Below, one piece after another: positions 37,115 to 46,230 of a DNA stretch of 64,000 bases. The first letter of the stretch is position 1. Each line of letters starts with the position of its first letter. The position numbers and the translations under genes are program-made. This stretch comes from Treponema sp. (GTDB lineage: Bacteria; Spirochaetota; Spirochaetia; Treponematales; Breznakiellaceae): positions 23,389-87,388 of the forward strand of contig WRLP01000012.1 of the NCBI GenBank assembly GCA_009777535.1. Direction: 5' to 3'. The notes beneath the pieces were generated by a model, which saw nothing but the letters and a program-made list of their open reading frames with translations, did no database searches and was not told the DNA's origin.

Positions 37115-38473
37115 ATGGATGCTATTATGGCAGCAAACGACTGGTTAAACGGTATTGTATGGGGACCGCCCATGCTGATACTAATAGTTGGAACCGGCGT
37201 GTTTGTCACATTACTGACGGGTGTTTTCCAGGTAACCAAAATTAAAGTATGGTGGAAAGCCACATTTGGCAAAATTTTCAGCAAGGAAGCAAGGGAAAAG
37301 GATGCCAGCAACATTTCCCCGTTCCAGGCGGTAACCACGGCGCTTGCCTCTACGGTAGGCACGGGAAATATTGCCGGTGTTGCGACGGCGATTTATCTTG
37401 GCGGCCCTGGAGCTGTATTCTGGATGTGGGTATCGGCCTTTTTCGGCATGATGACCAAATACGCCGAAATTGTTTTAGCAGTGAAGTTCCGCGAAACCGA
37501 TGAAAAAGGAGCCTATCATGGCGGCCCGATGTACTACATACAGAACGGCCTTAAAATGAAATGGCTTGCTGTTATTTTCGCGATTTTCGGCACCCTGGCG
37601 ACCTTTGGTATCGGTAACATGACCCAGGCAAATGCAATAGCTGGCGCCCTTAACAGGAGTTTCGGCGTTCCAGAAATAGCCACAGGCATAGCAATTGCGA
37701 TTCTGGTTGCTCTCGTCATCATCGGCGGTATCAAGCGCATCGGGGCTGTAACTGAAAAAGTAGTTCCTTTTATGTGCATTTTCTACGTCATACTCGGTGT
37801 TGTTGTCCTGATCATCAATGCCAGATTTATACCGGGAGCCTTCGGCGCCATCTTCGCGGGTGCTTTCAACACAACAGCGGTTGGCAGCGGCGTTATGGGT
37901 TATGTGATAATGCGGGCCATACGTTATGGTATTGCCAGAGGCGTTTTCTCCAACGAAGCCGGCCTCGGTTCCGCTCCTATCGCCCATGCCGCAACATCAG
38001 AAAAAGATCCTGTTAAGCAGGGGCTTTGGGGTGTCTTTGAGGTTTTTGTCGATACGATGATTATCTGTACCTTTACCGCGCTGATCGTATTAACCGCCGG
38101 CCTGTACCAGGGAGATGTTTCCGGTATTACCCTTGTCATGAACTCTGCCGCCAGCAGTGTCGGAGAAATCGGCTCCATCTTTATTTCCATAGCCGTTACA
38201 TTCTTTGCAGGTTCAACCATTCTGGGCTGGTCATACTATGGCATGCAGTGCCTTGGATATCTTACAAATAAAAACAAGACCGTGGGTCTGGTTTACAAGG
38301 TAATTTTCTGCGGTGTTGCAATTGTCGGAGCGGTGGGCGGTCTTACCTTTGTATGGGATCTCGCCGATACTCTGAACGGACTTATGGCTATCCCCAACCT
38401 TATCGCAATCGTATTACTCAGCAAGGTCGTTATCCAGTTGACCAAGGAATATCTTTCAAAGGAAGCAAAGTAA
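37115..38473 (+). CDS. sodium:alanine/glycine symporter, AGCS family
   Basis: A 452-residue membrane protein with about ten helices. Family motifs are clear: 'GTGNIAGVATAIYLGGPGAV', 'GGPMYYIQNGL', 'GIARGVFSNEAGLGSAPIAH' and 'FVDTMIICTFTALIVLTAG'. AGCS carriers import alanine or glycine with Na+ (or H+). Its position, convergent with the glycine reductase operon and after selA-selB, makes glycine the likely substrate. A strong terminator follows at 38506-38541. Confidence 0.95.
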   Translation: MDAIMAANDWLNGIVWGPPMLILIVGTGVFVTLLTGVFQVTKIKVWWKATFGKIFSKEAREKDASNISPFQAVTTALASTVGTGNIAGVATAIYLGGPGAVFWMWVSAFFGMMTKYAEIVLAVKFRETDEKGAYHGGPMYYIQNGLKMKWLAVIFAIFGTLATFGIGNMTQANAIAGALNRSFGVPEIATGIAIAILVALVIIGGIKRIGAVTEKVVPFMCIFYVILGVVVLIINARFIPGAFGAIFAGAFNTTAVGSGVMGYVIMRAIRYGIARGVFSNEAGLGSAPIAHAATSEKDPVKQGLWGVFEVFVDTMIICTFTALIVLTAGLYQGDVSGITLVMNSAASSVGEIGSIFISIAVTFFAGSTILGWSYYGMQCLGYLTNKNKTVGLVYKVIFCGVAIVGAVGGLTFVWDLADTLNGLMAIPNLIAIVLLSKVVIQLTKEYLSKEAK

Positions 38474-38505
38474 CCGGCGTTTTTAACGTTTTACTTTGAT
38501 TAACC

Positions 38506-38541
38506 AAAAAAAGTCCCGGCCTGCGCCGGGACTTTTTTTTT
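38506..38541. terminator. bidirectional rho-independent terminator
   Basis: GTCCCGGC (38513-38520) pairs with GCCGGGAC (38525-38532) around CTGC, with an A tract on the left and nine T residues on the right. It serves the symporter gene on the plus strand and the grd operon on the minus strand. Confidence 0.92.
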
Positions 38542-38587
38542 CGTCTTCGTGTCTTTGCGTGAAATTTCCTTCCAACTTGCGGCGGGA

Positions 38588-41143
38588 TTACTCCCCTACG
38601 AAGCCGCCCTGTTTTAGAATAGCCAGGGCGTCATGATGCTTTTTACCGTTTACAAGAACAACGGGGCCGGTACAGCCCATGCCGCTTTCTGCGTAAATGC
38701 CCTTGCTCTTTAGAAGAGCCACGGCATTGTCCAGATCGAATATCTCGATGCCGGGTATTTCCTCGGTAACGACTTCCTTGTCCGGCTCTTTGGCGGCGGG
38801 TGCGGCTTCCTTTTCCGGCGCTCTGGCGGCGGCAATGTTTTGCAGGCCGGCGTTTTTCGCCTTGCCATATTCTTCCCGCATTATGCCAAGAACATTGCCC
38901 ATGGCAAGTTTTGCGGCGTAACAGAGAGCGTTCGCGACAACCGGCGCGCCGGAAGACCGCGACAGAATAAGCACCAGGCGGTTGTAGGCGTCGCCGATGC
39001 CCGGCCCGTAGCCGTAACCTGTCGCTTCATAATTGCCGCCGGTCGAATAGGCCGAGAACATCTTCATCAAAATATTGCCTGTAAGTGTGTCAGTAACCAT
39101 CACATCAAAGCCGGGATTCAATAGGTCGTTGCCGCGCATTACAGAACCGCCGTCTGCCCGCAGCGAGCTGGAAAGGTTTACCTTGTATCCCTTCTTTGCA
39201 AGCTCGCCAAGTGCACGCTCGACAGCTCTTGCGCCGTCCAGATTCAGTATACCCACGCTTGGGTCTGATATGCCCATCGCCTTCGCGGCAATCACGCCAT
39301 TGACGGCGTTTTTTACCATTGCGGCAACGCGGTCTGTGTCGGAGGTGCCGGTAGTTGTCGCAAGAAACAGCTCGCGTCCGGCTGCGGGTGTTACGACAAG
39401 CCCGACGGTAGACACACCGATGGGGAAATTGTAGTGCATGGTAACGCAGCCGCTGATGTATCCGCTGTCCAATAGCTCTTCCATTTTGGCATACATCTGC
39501 TTTTCATCGGCGGCTTCGGCCACTTCGACATTTGTTTCAGTTTTCGGACCGATCAAGACAACGTCGAAACTTCCATTACGCGCAGCCATCTCCGCTCCCT
39601 TAACGATATTCTCAACGCCATGCTCGCTGCCGAGCATTGTAACCCCCACCTTAATCCGCTTTTGCACCTGCGCCGAGACCGGCGCGGAAGCGACTGTCTC
39701 CTTGCCGGGATTTCTTTCCATCACAATAGAAACGCCGTCGAAAAGGTTTGTCATGCGCCCAAGGAACAGGCTCCCCTTCCCCACTATCATAACGCGGTTA
39801 AGTTTGCCGGAAGTTAAATCGTCCAGGGCAAAACCAAGATACGGCACGCCCGAGGGGATATGCCCCTGGGTCGGCGCCCAGCCGGCCATGCCGCGCTCAT
39901 CAATAAATTTCTGAATGTCTGTCCGCTCGATTTCTTTTTTCATAACCGCCAAGGCGGCGATCATTTTATAGTTCGCTTCGGGCACATCGCCGGCGCCGGC
40001 GGGCTTGGTAATATCGGGGTTTTGCATCTCCACGGCAAACTTGTCGATATCAGAAATCTTAAGTCCGGCCTTTTCCAATGGAGCCGCCACAAGAGAAGTC
40101 ATGACAGCCTGCGGAGCGGAACCGGTGCTGACAGTATGCCGCCCGACCAAATCCGTGTTGAACACCGGCGATTTAAAATCGTTCTCGCTTATCAGAACGG
40201 CAAAGCCGCCTACCACGTCCTCCAGTATCGGAAGCCCTTTTTTTACATGGTCCTTGCCGTTCATGCCGAGTTTCGCCGTAGCGCCGCCGGCAATAACGGC
40301 GACATTTTTATATGTCCCCGCCCTGACCAGAGACGCGGCAAGAATTAATGCATGCGCCGGTGCTGCGCAAAAGCCCCTTGTGTCCGAGCCCGTGGCGTTT
40401 CCCGCGCCGGAAATTTCCGCGATGGCTTTTGCAAAGTTGCCGCCGCCGCGCTGGTTCATGTCGCCGCAGGCTTCCTCCGAACATTCAATGACATAATCAA
40501 TCTGCCCAAGATCAATGCCGCTTTTAACAGCAAGATTGTTAAGCGCCAGTACGCCCGACGCCTTTGAAACCAAATTTTCAAAAATAACATGAGCGTTAAG
40601 GTTTACATCGATATCATGGGCGCGCTTTACACAGCCCACGAGTTTTTTGTTATTGAACAAAGCCTCGGCGTGATTATCCGATATCTGTGTCTGTACTTCG
40701 GCAAGCTCGCAGCCTGCACCGATTTTACTTTCCAGCCCCTTCAGCGCCGGATGAGCGGCAATCGCAGCGGAAAGACATGAAGCAAATCCCTTTTCCAGCA
40801 TTACCAGATCAAAGGAGTCCACTATCTTCATAAGGGCGATAAACTCGTCCTGCGGCATAATTTCGCCAAGGCGCCCAAAACGGTTAGCACCCTTCACTGC
40901 CTTGTCATGCCAGGGCGCCTCAAAGCCTCTCAGGTCTTCGGGTGTTATCTGACCGATGTACACCTGATTCGGCGGATACTCAACAGCCTTTTCAAAAGGG
41001 CGAAGGTGCGCTTCCAGGTTTTTCAGGTACTCCGAATCCGGATTAACCACCCGTTCCGTTGTCTGTGTAGTGCCGTTATGTACCACCATATCCGGCGCGT
41101 GAACGAGCACATAGGCCGCGCCCTTTAATACAGGTTTTGTCAT
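38588..41143 (-). CDS. grdCD: glycine reductase complex component C, fused GrdC-GrdD
   Basis: An 851-residue single polypeptide. Residues about 1-478 are GrdC ('AAYVLVHAPDMVVHNGTTQ', 'CSEEACGDMNQRGGGNFAKA', 'GSDTRGFCAAPAHALI'), a thiolase/ketoacyl-synthase-like fold. Residues about 496-851 are GrdD ('IKVGVTMLGSEHGVENIV', 'GILNLDGARAVERAL', 'SSLRADGGSVMRGND'), a phosphate-acyltransferase-like fold. An Ala/Pro/Glu-rich insert (about 757-785) precedes the C-terminal block with 'MGCTGPVVLVNGKKH'; Cys824 there corresponds to the reactive cysteine of GrdD. The protein releases acetyl phosphate from the carboxymethyl-selenoether on GrdA. In clostridia GrdC and GrdD are separate. No stop or frame change was seen at the junction. 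Confidence 0.93.
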   Translation of the reverse strand: MTKPVLKGAAYVLVHAPDMVVHNGTTQTTERVVNPDSEYLKNLEAHLRPFEKAVEYPPNQVYIGQITPEDLRGFEAPWHDKAVKGANRFGRLGEIMPQDEFIALMKIVDSFDLVMLEKGFASCLSAAIAAHPALKGLESKIGAGCELAEVQTQISDNHAEALFNNKKLVGCVKRAHDIDVNLNAHVIFENLVSKASGVLALNNLAVKSGIDLGQIDYVIECSEEACGDMNQRGGGNFAKAIAEISGAGNATGSDTRGFCAAPAHALILAASLVRAGTYKNVAVIAGGATAKLGMNGKDHVKKGLPILEDVVGGFAVLISENDFKSPVFNTDLVGRHTVSTGSAPQAVMTSLVAAPLEKAGLKISDIDKFAVEMQNPDITKPAGAGDVPEANYKMIAALAVMKKEIERTDIQKFIDERGMAGWAPTQGHIPSGVPYLGFALDDLTSGKLNRVMIVGKGSLFLGRMTNLFDGVSIVMERNPGKETVASAPVSAQVQKRIKVGVTMLGSEHGVENIVKGAEMAARNGSFDVVLIGPKTETNVEVAEAADEKQMYAKMEELLDSGYISGCVTMHYNFPIGVSTVGLVVTPAAGRELFLATTTGTSDTDRVAAMVKNAVNGVIAAKAMGISDPSVGILNLDGARAVERALGELAKKGYKVNLSSSLRADGGSVMRGNDLLNPGFDVMVTDTLTGNILMKMFSAYSTGGNYEATGYGYGPGIGDAYNRLVLILSRSSGAPVVANALCYAAKLAMGNVLGIMREEYGKAKNAGLQNIAAARAPEKEAAPAAKEPDKEVVTEEIPGIEIFDLDNAVALLKSKGIYAESGMGCTGPVVLVNGKKHHDALAILKQGGFVGE

Positions 41144-41209
41144 TTTGCCTCCTAATTAGGGTTTGCCCATAACAGCCTGCATTATGGACAGAGTCAAATA
41201 AAATTCAGC

Positions 41210-41249
41210 AGGGGAAAGACTCCCTCTTATAAAAGAAAGCCTTTCCCCT
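41210..41249 (-). other. intercistronic hairpin between grdB and grdCD
   Basis: AGGGGAAAG at one end pairs with CTTTCCCCT at the other, enclosing TCTTTTATAAGA, itself nearly palindromic. The grdB-grdCD gap is 130 bp, much wider than others in the operon. No T tract follows on the minus strand, so it is more likely a stabilising or processing structure than a terminator. Confidence 0.5.
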
Positions 41250-41273
41250 ATATTTTTTAAAGCCGCTAAAAAA

Positions 41274-42584
41274 CTAATTCTCAAACACAGTTTGCTTGTC
41301 GACCTCGGTCTGCAAGGCATTTAGAGCCTTTTCGACGAGTTTTCGGCGAAGCTTCTTTTCCTCGGCTTTCTCAAGCGAAGGGTTGCCCAGGGGATGAGGG
41401 ATTGCGACCGCCGGAACAATTCTGTTCGCTCCGACTGTGAGCGATATGGGAACAACCGTACATACATGTACGACAGGAATCCCGGCGCGCTCAATTTCTT
41501 TGACCATCGTTGCACCGCAACGAGTACAAGTCCCTCACGTGGAGGTCAGGATCACCGCCTGAACCCCATCGTTTTTAAGCTCTGCCGCAAATTTAAGCGC
41601 GAATGATTTAGCGTTTGCAACTGACGTACCATTGCCGACCGTGGCATAGTAATACTTATGCAGGCTGCCAATTTTGCCTTCCTTTTCAAGATCGCGCAAA
41701 ACGTCCACGGGCAGAACCCTGTCGGCGTCCTGGTTGGCGTACACGGGATCGTATCCGCCATGCGCCGTTTCATAAGTAGCGTCGGTCAGGTCAACACAGC
41801 CTTCTATATTGTACTTGCCGAACTTGGACGCGCTTGAAGACTCGATTTTATCAGGATTATTCTTTGGAACAATGCCGCCCGATGTTACAAGAGCCACTTT
41901 AGCTTTAGCCATGTTCTTAACCGCCGGGTTTGGCGTAACATTATCAAAGACCGGCATGGCATATTCTGTCTGAAACTTCTCGCCCTTTATTTTCCTGATA
42001 AGCATGTCAACCGCGCGTTTGGATCCGCGGTCTTCAACAAACGCATTCTTGCGGATGCCGCGGGAGAAATACCCTTCGCTGTCGGGGGAGCCGATTTCTT
42101 CTTTCCTGCCCAGTTTAAGCGCGAGTGCGGCAAGGGCTGGAATTGCCTTACGCATATCAGCGGCGGAATCACCGGTTTTAAGAATGCAGACATCTTTCCT
42201 GAAAGAATCCACACCGGGGTTTTCCGCGTACATGGCGGTAACGGCGGGTATTTTAAGTTTTTCCAGAACAGCCTTGCAGATAGTACCGCAAGCCATGCCG
42301 TAACGGCCGGCGTTAAAGGCCGGACCTGCCACAAACACATCCGGCTTGTGTTTTTCGATCATGGGAATGATGATACCAATCGCCTGTTCCACATTCTCGT
42401 TAAAATACGAGTCGCCGCAAACTACCGTTGCAACCACTTCAGCCTGATCTCCAAACTGCTGCGAGAGCGCCAGCCCCGGCCCTGCATGGCCGTCGCGAAG
42501 TTCGGGCTTAAAATCAGCCTTATCCTCGCCGCCTATACCGCCGTAAAACTGGTTAATATAATGCACGATACGCAATTTACCCAT
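41274..42584 (-). CDS. grdB: glycine reductase component B, selenoprotein GrdB
   Basis: A 436-residue selenoprotein read through an in-frame TGA at 41537-41535 (codon 350). Up to the TGA the protein reads 'LRIVHYINQFYGGIGGEDKA' to 'VQAVILTST'; after it, GTCTRCGATMVKEIERAG, so the motif is U-x-x-C-x-x-C (Sec350, Cys353, Cys356), identical in layout to clostridial GrdB. Component B binds glycine as a Schiff base on the GrdE pyruvoyl group and passes the carboxymethyl group via its Sec. AAAGGAGG precedes ATG 42584. A standard gene finder would call two fragments. A SECIS-like hairpin lies just after the UGA. Confidence 0.96.
41508..41537 (-). promoter_or_regulatory. UGA selenocysteine codon and SECIS-like hairpin in grdB
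   Basis: The TGA at 41537-41535 is followed after 12 nt by the hairpin CGTTGC-GGT-GCAACG (41522-41508), a 6-bp stem with a GGT loop. Distance and a loop with G and U agree with bacterial SECIS elements recognised by SelB. The hairpin also encodes the conserved Arg-Cys-Gly-Ala-Thr. Confidence 0.75.
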
Positions 42585-42603
42585 ACAGCCTCCTTTAATT
42601 TAT

Positions 42604-43080
42604 TCAGTCTTTGAATTTACAAAACTGATCTCTCATGGACTTCATCTCTTTGGCGATTTCATCCACATTCAAAACCATTTCCATCATGCTGATCTGTTCC
42701 TCATAAACAGCGGCATCAACCTGATCCTTAAATTCCTGTTCTACGCAGTGGTAAACACGAAGTCCCAACGGGACTCCCGCCAATGAACCTGCAAAAGTCG
42801 GGTCGCCGTTTGTAACGGTTTCTGCGGCAAGGCCTGCAGCCTCACTCTCGGCAGCGCCGATAACTACGATGACATTTTCTGCACCGTATTTTTCAGCAGC
42901 CGACTTGACCCTATTCTGGTTTTCCAGGTCCATGGCTCCTGCCGCCGTTCAGACAAAGCATTCGGTGGAGGAGAATACTACTTCACAACCGGCGCTGCCG
43001 AGACACTTCTCGATAGCGGGTCCTGGTACGCCATCTCTGTCGCCAATGACAATTGCTTTCTTGCCATTAAACAAACCCAT
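42604..43080 (-). CDS. grdA: glycine reductase component A, selenoprotein GrdA
   Basis: A 158-residue selenoprotein starting at ATG 43080 behind AGGAGGT, with an in-frame TGA at 42951-42949 (codon 44). The sequence around it is '[18 protein letters not shown]', the canonical GrdA motif Cys-x-x-Sec (Cys41, Sec44). GrdA carries the carboxymethyl group as a selenoether and is re-reduced by thioredoxin. Without readthrough only a 43-residue stub and a 109-residue C-terminal fragment (42604-42933) would be annotated. A small stem CAGG/CCTG lies downstream of the UGA. Confidence 0.97.
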
Positions 43081-43135
43081 ACAAAACCTCCTGTAAAAAA
43101 ATATTATGGTAAAATTTCATTATTCTACACTACTG

Positions 43136-44422
43136 TTAAAGTTCTCGCGCGGTGATTTTGTTAAAACCGATTTCATTTGTCGCGCCGGTAATAACCTGAA
43201 TCTCCGCTTCGATAGATCCATCGGGGCGCAGAGAGCCTGCGAATCCGCCGGCGATCTTATCCGTATAGTCCAGCATGCCTATCACCTTATCCATTGGCGG
43301 CAAAACTATAACCTCGTTCGCATTTCCGCCGGTAACAACTGCGTCGGCGGCGGCATCGGCATCCGCAAGGGACTGGGACTTGCCGTCGCGCCCGGCGTAT
43401 TCGTCGGTAACGATAACGGTCTTGATACCCTCGGCCTCAATTTTTTTGCAGTTCATTATCAGGTCGGTGTCGGGGTTGCCGAAACCTTCCTGGGAAATAA
43501 TGACCGCGTCGAAACCGAGCTGCCGGCACATTTTCGCCGTCCAGTTGGAGGAACGCTCCTTGTCCGCCAGAAAGACATTTTCGTTGGTAATAATTACGCC
43601 GATAAAGTTGATGTCTTTCCCGTGACGCGCATAAAGATCCTCTATTATGGGATTGTTCTGGTGATGATACGTGGTGTTTTTATCGCAGGCTGAAACACAG
43701 TTGCCGCTGACAATCGCACCGTCCATAACTTCCGTAGGATAAAGCATGGTAGGCACAATCTTTTTCGCGTCCACGCCGTAAACATAGGTGTCGTGGAGAA
43801 GGCCCTGCGTCTGAAGCATGTAAACATATCCCACCTTGGGCAGTTTTGGAAACTCCGCAATCGCTTCCAGGAGCGGCTTTGTTTCGTATGTTTCCACCTT
43901 ATCGGGCTTAACATCTTTGGCAGCCTTGCCAATATAGTCGGCGATTTTGAAACCTGCCGTGCGCGCCGCTGTTTCATAGACATGCTGCTGTAAGCCGTCA
44001 ACGGGTTCGATAACAAGACAAACGTTCAAGGTTTGGGAAAAGGGCGTATATTCGGCGCCCGGGCCGGACATATCAATAAGGCCTTCCTGGAACCCCACAA
44101 TCTTACCGCATGTAACGACAGCTACGCCCGACAGAACATTCGTGCGGCCGGAGCCAACCACATCTACCTTGCTGATCATTCCCGGGAACTGACCGCCGGG
44201 ACCAGAGACTTTAACACGCGGTTCAATAACGTCCTTTACGGGTGTTATGCGAGTTTTTTCGCCCGGGGCGGCAAGTTCTACCTTGACGTTCTTGATATGA
44301 TCGTCATCAAGTACGATCTTTTTGATGTTCTCTTCACTGATGGTCAAAACACCATCTTTGACACTGGTTTCATTTCCCAGTTTAACGCTTTTAATGTTGA
44401 TTTTTCCAAGTTCCAGTTTCAT
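43136..44422 (-). CDS. grdE: glycine reductase component B proprotein, GrdE
   Basis: A 428-residue proprotein. Asn241-Cys242 in 'AIVSGNCVSACDKNTTYHH' is the self-cleavage site that generates the pyruvoyl group of the B component; the residue number matches the clostridial enzyme. The N-terminal part ('LELGKINIKSVKLGNE') and 'DKERSSNWTAKMCRQLGFDA' are family-typical. Cleaved GrdE forms component B with GrdB and binds glycine. It lies 55 bp upstream of grdA and 18 bp downstream of trxA. Confidence 0.96.
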   Translation of the reverse strand: MKLELGKINIKSVKLGNETSVKDGVLTISEENIKKIVLDDDHIKNVKVELAAPGEKTRITPVKDVIEPRVKVSGPGGQFPGMISKVDVVGSGRTNVLSGVAVVTCGKIVGFQEGLIDMSGPGAEYTPFSQTLNVCLVIEPVDGLQQHVYETAARTAGFKIADYIGKAAKDVKPDKVETYETKPLLEAIAEFPKLPKVGYVYMLQTQGLLHDTYVYGVDAKKIVPTMLYPTEVMDGAIVSGNCVSACDKNTTYHHQNNPIIEDLYARHGKDINFIGVIITNENVFLADKERSSNWTAKMCRQLGFDAVIISQEGFGNPDTDLIMNCKKIEAEGIKTVIVTDEYAGRDGKSQSLADADAAADAVVTGGNANEVIVLPPMDKVIGMLDYTDKIAGGFAGSLRPDGSIEAEIQVITGATNEIGFNKITAREL

Positions 44423-44440
44423 TTAATCACCTCTTTAAAC

Positions 44441-44764
44441 TTAATTGCCAAGCGCAGTTTTAATCATTGCCTCGATATTGGCTTTATTGGCCTCATCTTT
44501 GGTCAACTCTGAAACCTTTTGGCCGTCCTTGTACAAGGTCACCGTGGGCAGTCCCAAAACTTTTTGAGAGATCGCGAGCCTCCTCGCGCCGGAAGTATTC
44601 AGTTTAACAAATTTGATGTCGCCGCCGTACTGCTGCGAAAGCGCTTCCACATCTGGCATAAGCGCCTGGCATGGCACACAGCCGTCGCCAAAAAAGTCAA
44701 CTAACACAAGCCCCTGAGCTTCCAGTACTTCCGGTTGAAAAGTATCCTTGTCTACATGTAACAA
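44441..44764 (-). CDS. trxA: thioredoxin, glycine reductase-associated
   Basis: A 107-residue thioredoxin starting at TTG 44764 with GGAGG seven bases upstream; longer readings extend into the hairpin spacer. The active site is '[16 protein letters not shown]' (Cys29, Cys32), with Gly-Cys-Val-Pro-Cys instead of the usual Trp-Cys-Gly-Pro-Cys, and the cis-proline '[13 protein letters not shown]' is present. It should reduce GrdA after each turnover. Being second after trxB in the grd operon supports this. Confidence 0.93.
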   Translation of the reverse strand: MLHVDKDTFQPEVLEAQGLVLVDFFGDGCVPCQALMPDVEALSQQYGGDIKFVKLNTSGARRLAISQKVLGLPTVTLYKDGQKVSELTKDEANKANIEAMIKTALGN

Positions 44765-44794
44765 TTTCCCACCTCCATTAAATAAATCATTGGA

Positions 44795-44908
44795 GTTGTT
44801 CGGAAACTTCAGTTTCTGAACAACTTCCTTATAAAACAGCAGTTTTGCAAGCCGTAGGCTGAAAAACTGCAAGACTTGTGAGGCAACCAACCGGGTTGCC
44901 AAACAAGT
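44795..44908 (-). promoter_or_regulatory. three consecutive hairpins in the trxB-trxA spacer
   Basis: Reading with transcription: ACTTGT...ACAAGT with inner GGCAACC/GGTTGCC (44908-44874), GCAGTTTT/AAAACTGC (44870-44839), and GTTGTTC-GAAACT/AGTTTC-GAACAAC (44824-44795). The first starts at the trxB stop codon and the last ends about 30 bases before the trxA start. None is followed by a T tract. Confidence 0.7.
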
Positions 44909-45840
44909 CATTGGTTATGTTCGATATATTTTTCAGCCTGAATTGCCGCTATGGCGCCGTCGGCCGCCGCCGTTACTACCTGACGCAGGGTCTTAACCCT
45001 AATGTCGCCGGCTGCAAACACGCCGTCCAGGTTCGTCTTCATGTTTTCATCGGTAATAATGTATCCGGCCGGATCCATATCAACCTGTCCCTTGTAAAGG
45101 CCGCTTACAGGATCGAAGCCCACAAATACAAAAACTCCGAAAGTGCCGTCATCTTCATTGGCGGTGTATTCCGTCAGTTCCCCGCTTTTTACATTTTTGA
45201 AGACTGCCGACTCGACCACGCCATCACCCTTTATCTCCTCGATAACCGTGTCCCACATAACTTCAACTTTCGGGTTTTTTAGGAGTTTATCCTGAATGGA
45301 CTTTGCCGCACGGAATTCATCGCGGCGGTGGACAACGGTTACTTTTCTTGCGAACTTTGTAAGGAACATGGCTTCGTCGAGGGCGGAATCCCCGCCGCCG
45401 ATTACAAAAACTTCCAGGTCGTTGAAAAAATCCGCATCGCAGGTGGCGCAATAGGACACGCCTTTGCCCACGAGCTCAGCCTCGCCCGGGCAGCCGATGG
45501 GCCTTGCCTTGCCGCCGTTGGCAATTATGACGGTTTTGGCCTCGTAAACGCCGCTGCCGCCGGTAACTTTTTTAACTTTTCCGGAAATATCAGCCTGGGT
45601 AATGGTATCTTTAACAATTTTTGCCCCAAAATGCTTGGCCTGATCGGCCATGCGGTCGGCAAGGGCGGCGCCGGAAATATCCTCCTGCGCACCCGGGTAG
45701 TTTTCTATATCGCCTGTTGTGGCAAGCTGGCCGCCGCCGCCGGATTTTTCAAAAATTATAACATTGAGTTTTGCACGCGCGGCGTAAAGACCCGCAGCAA
45801 GCCCCGCCGGTCCGGCGCCGATTATGATTACATCGTACAA
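44908..45840 (-). CDS. trxB: thioredoxin reductase
   Basis: A 310-residue flavoprotein starting at TTG 45840 (AGGAGG upstream); an alternative TTG lies one codon earlier. FAD site '[19 protein letters not shown]', redox pair '[11 protein letters not shown]', NADPH site '[14 protein letters not shown]' and C-terminal 'GVFAAGDIR' are all present. It reduces TrxA and so drives regeneration of GrdA. Second gene of the grd operon, 16 bp after grdX. Confidence 0.96.
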   Translation of the reverse strand: MYDVIIIGAGPAGLAAGLYAARAKLNVIIFEKSGGGGQLATTGDIENYPGAQEDISGAALADRMADQAKHFGAKIVKDTITQADISGKVKKVTGGSGVYEAKTVIIANGGKARPIGCPGEAELVGKGVSYCATCDADFFNDLEVFVIGGGDSALDEAMFLTKFARKVTVVHRRDEFRAAKSIQDKLLKNPKVEVMWDTVIEEIKGDGVVESAVFKNVKSGELTEYTANEDDGTFGVFVFVGFDPVSGLYKGQVDMDPAGYIITDENMKTNLDGVFAAGDIRVKTLRQVVTAAADGAIAAIQAEKYIEHNQ

Positions 45841-45856
45841 CAATAAACCTCCTGAA

Positions 45857-46216
45857 CTATCTGTCTGAAAAAACAAGGCTGTAGTCGATTAGCTGAAAAT
45901 CCTTCAGGATTTTGGCACTCAAGTCTCTTTTTACACAACTTTCTGTAAACTTCAGGCAAGTTTGTATACTTTCTTCGATGATGGAAAGCGCTTTTTCGTC
46001 GAACCCGCTTTTTTCAGCACTTACAAGCACGGTTTTATACGGCGTTTCCCCCGGTTTTACGCTGCCGGACAGCGGGTGCGTTAAAAGCCTGTGATTCTGA
46101 TGAATCTTGTCCCTTACGGCTATCAAAACACCCAGGAAATCCGTATCATAAAACTCGACCCCCTGCCCTGAAAGCGCATCGCGCACCATGGGGTTGTTCG
46201 TTACAGCAATTCCCAT
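45857..46216 (-). CDS. grdX: GrdX family protein
   Basis: A protein of about 119 residues starting at ATG 46216 ('MGIAVTNNPMVRDALSGQGV'), with the family's 'LLTHPLSGSVKPGETPYKTV'. GrdX is the first gene of grd operons in clostridia; its function is unknown. Upstream in-frame starts exist at 46240 and 46252, but they fall inside the likely promoter (46231-46259), so the shorter form is preferred. No Shine-Dalgarno is visible. Confidence 0.85.
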   Translation of the reverse strand: MGIAVTNNPMVRDALSGQGVEFYDTDFLGVLIAVRDKIHQNHRLLTHPLSGSVKPGETPYKTVLVSAEKSGFDEKALSIIEESIQTCLKFTESCVKRDLSAKILKDFQLIDYSLVFSDR

Positions 46217-46230
46217 AAAATATCTTAGGA

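Noticed and set aside
39438..40567. Plus-strand frames opposite grdCD
   Set aside because: High-GC shadow frames without ribosome sites or family similarity.
41274..41507. Independent small gene after the grdB stop
   Set aside because: It continues the GrdB family sequence directly across the UGA and is part of the selenoprotein.
42604..42933. Independent 109-residue gene
   Set aside because: It is the C-terminal part of GrdA after the Sec codon; its apparent start is an internal Met of the conserved motif.
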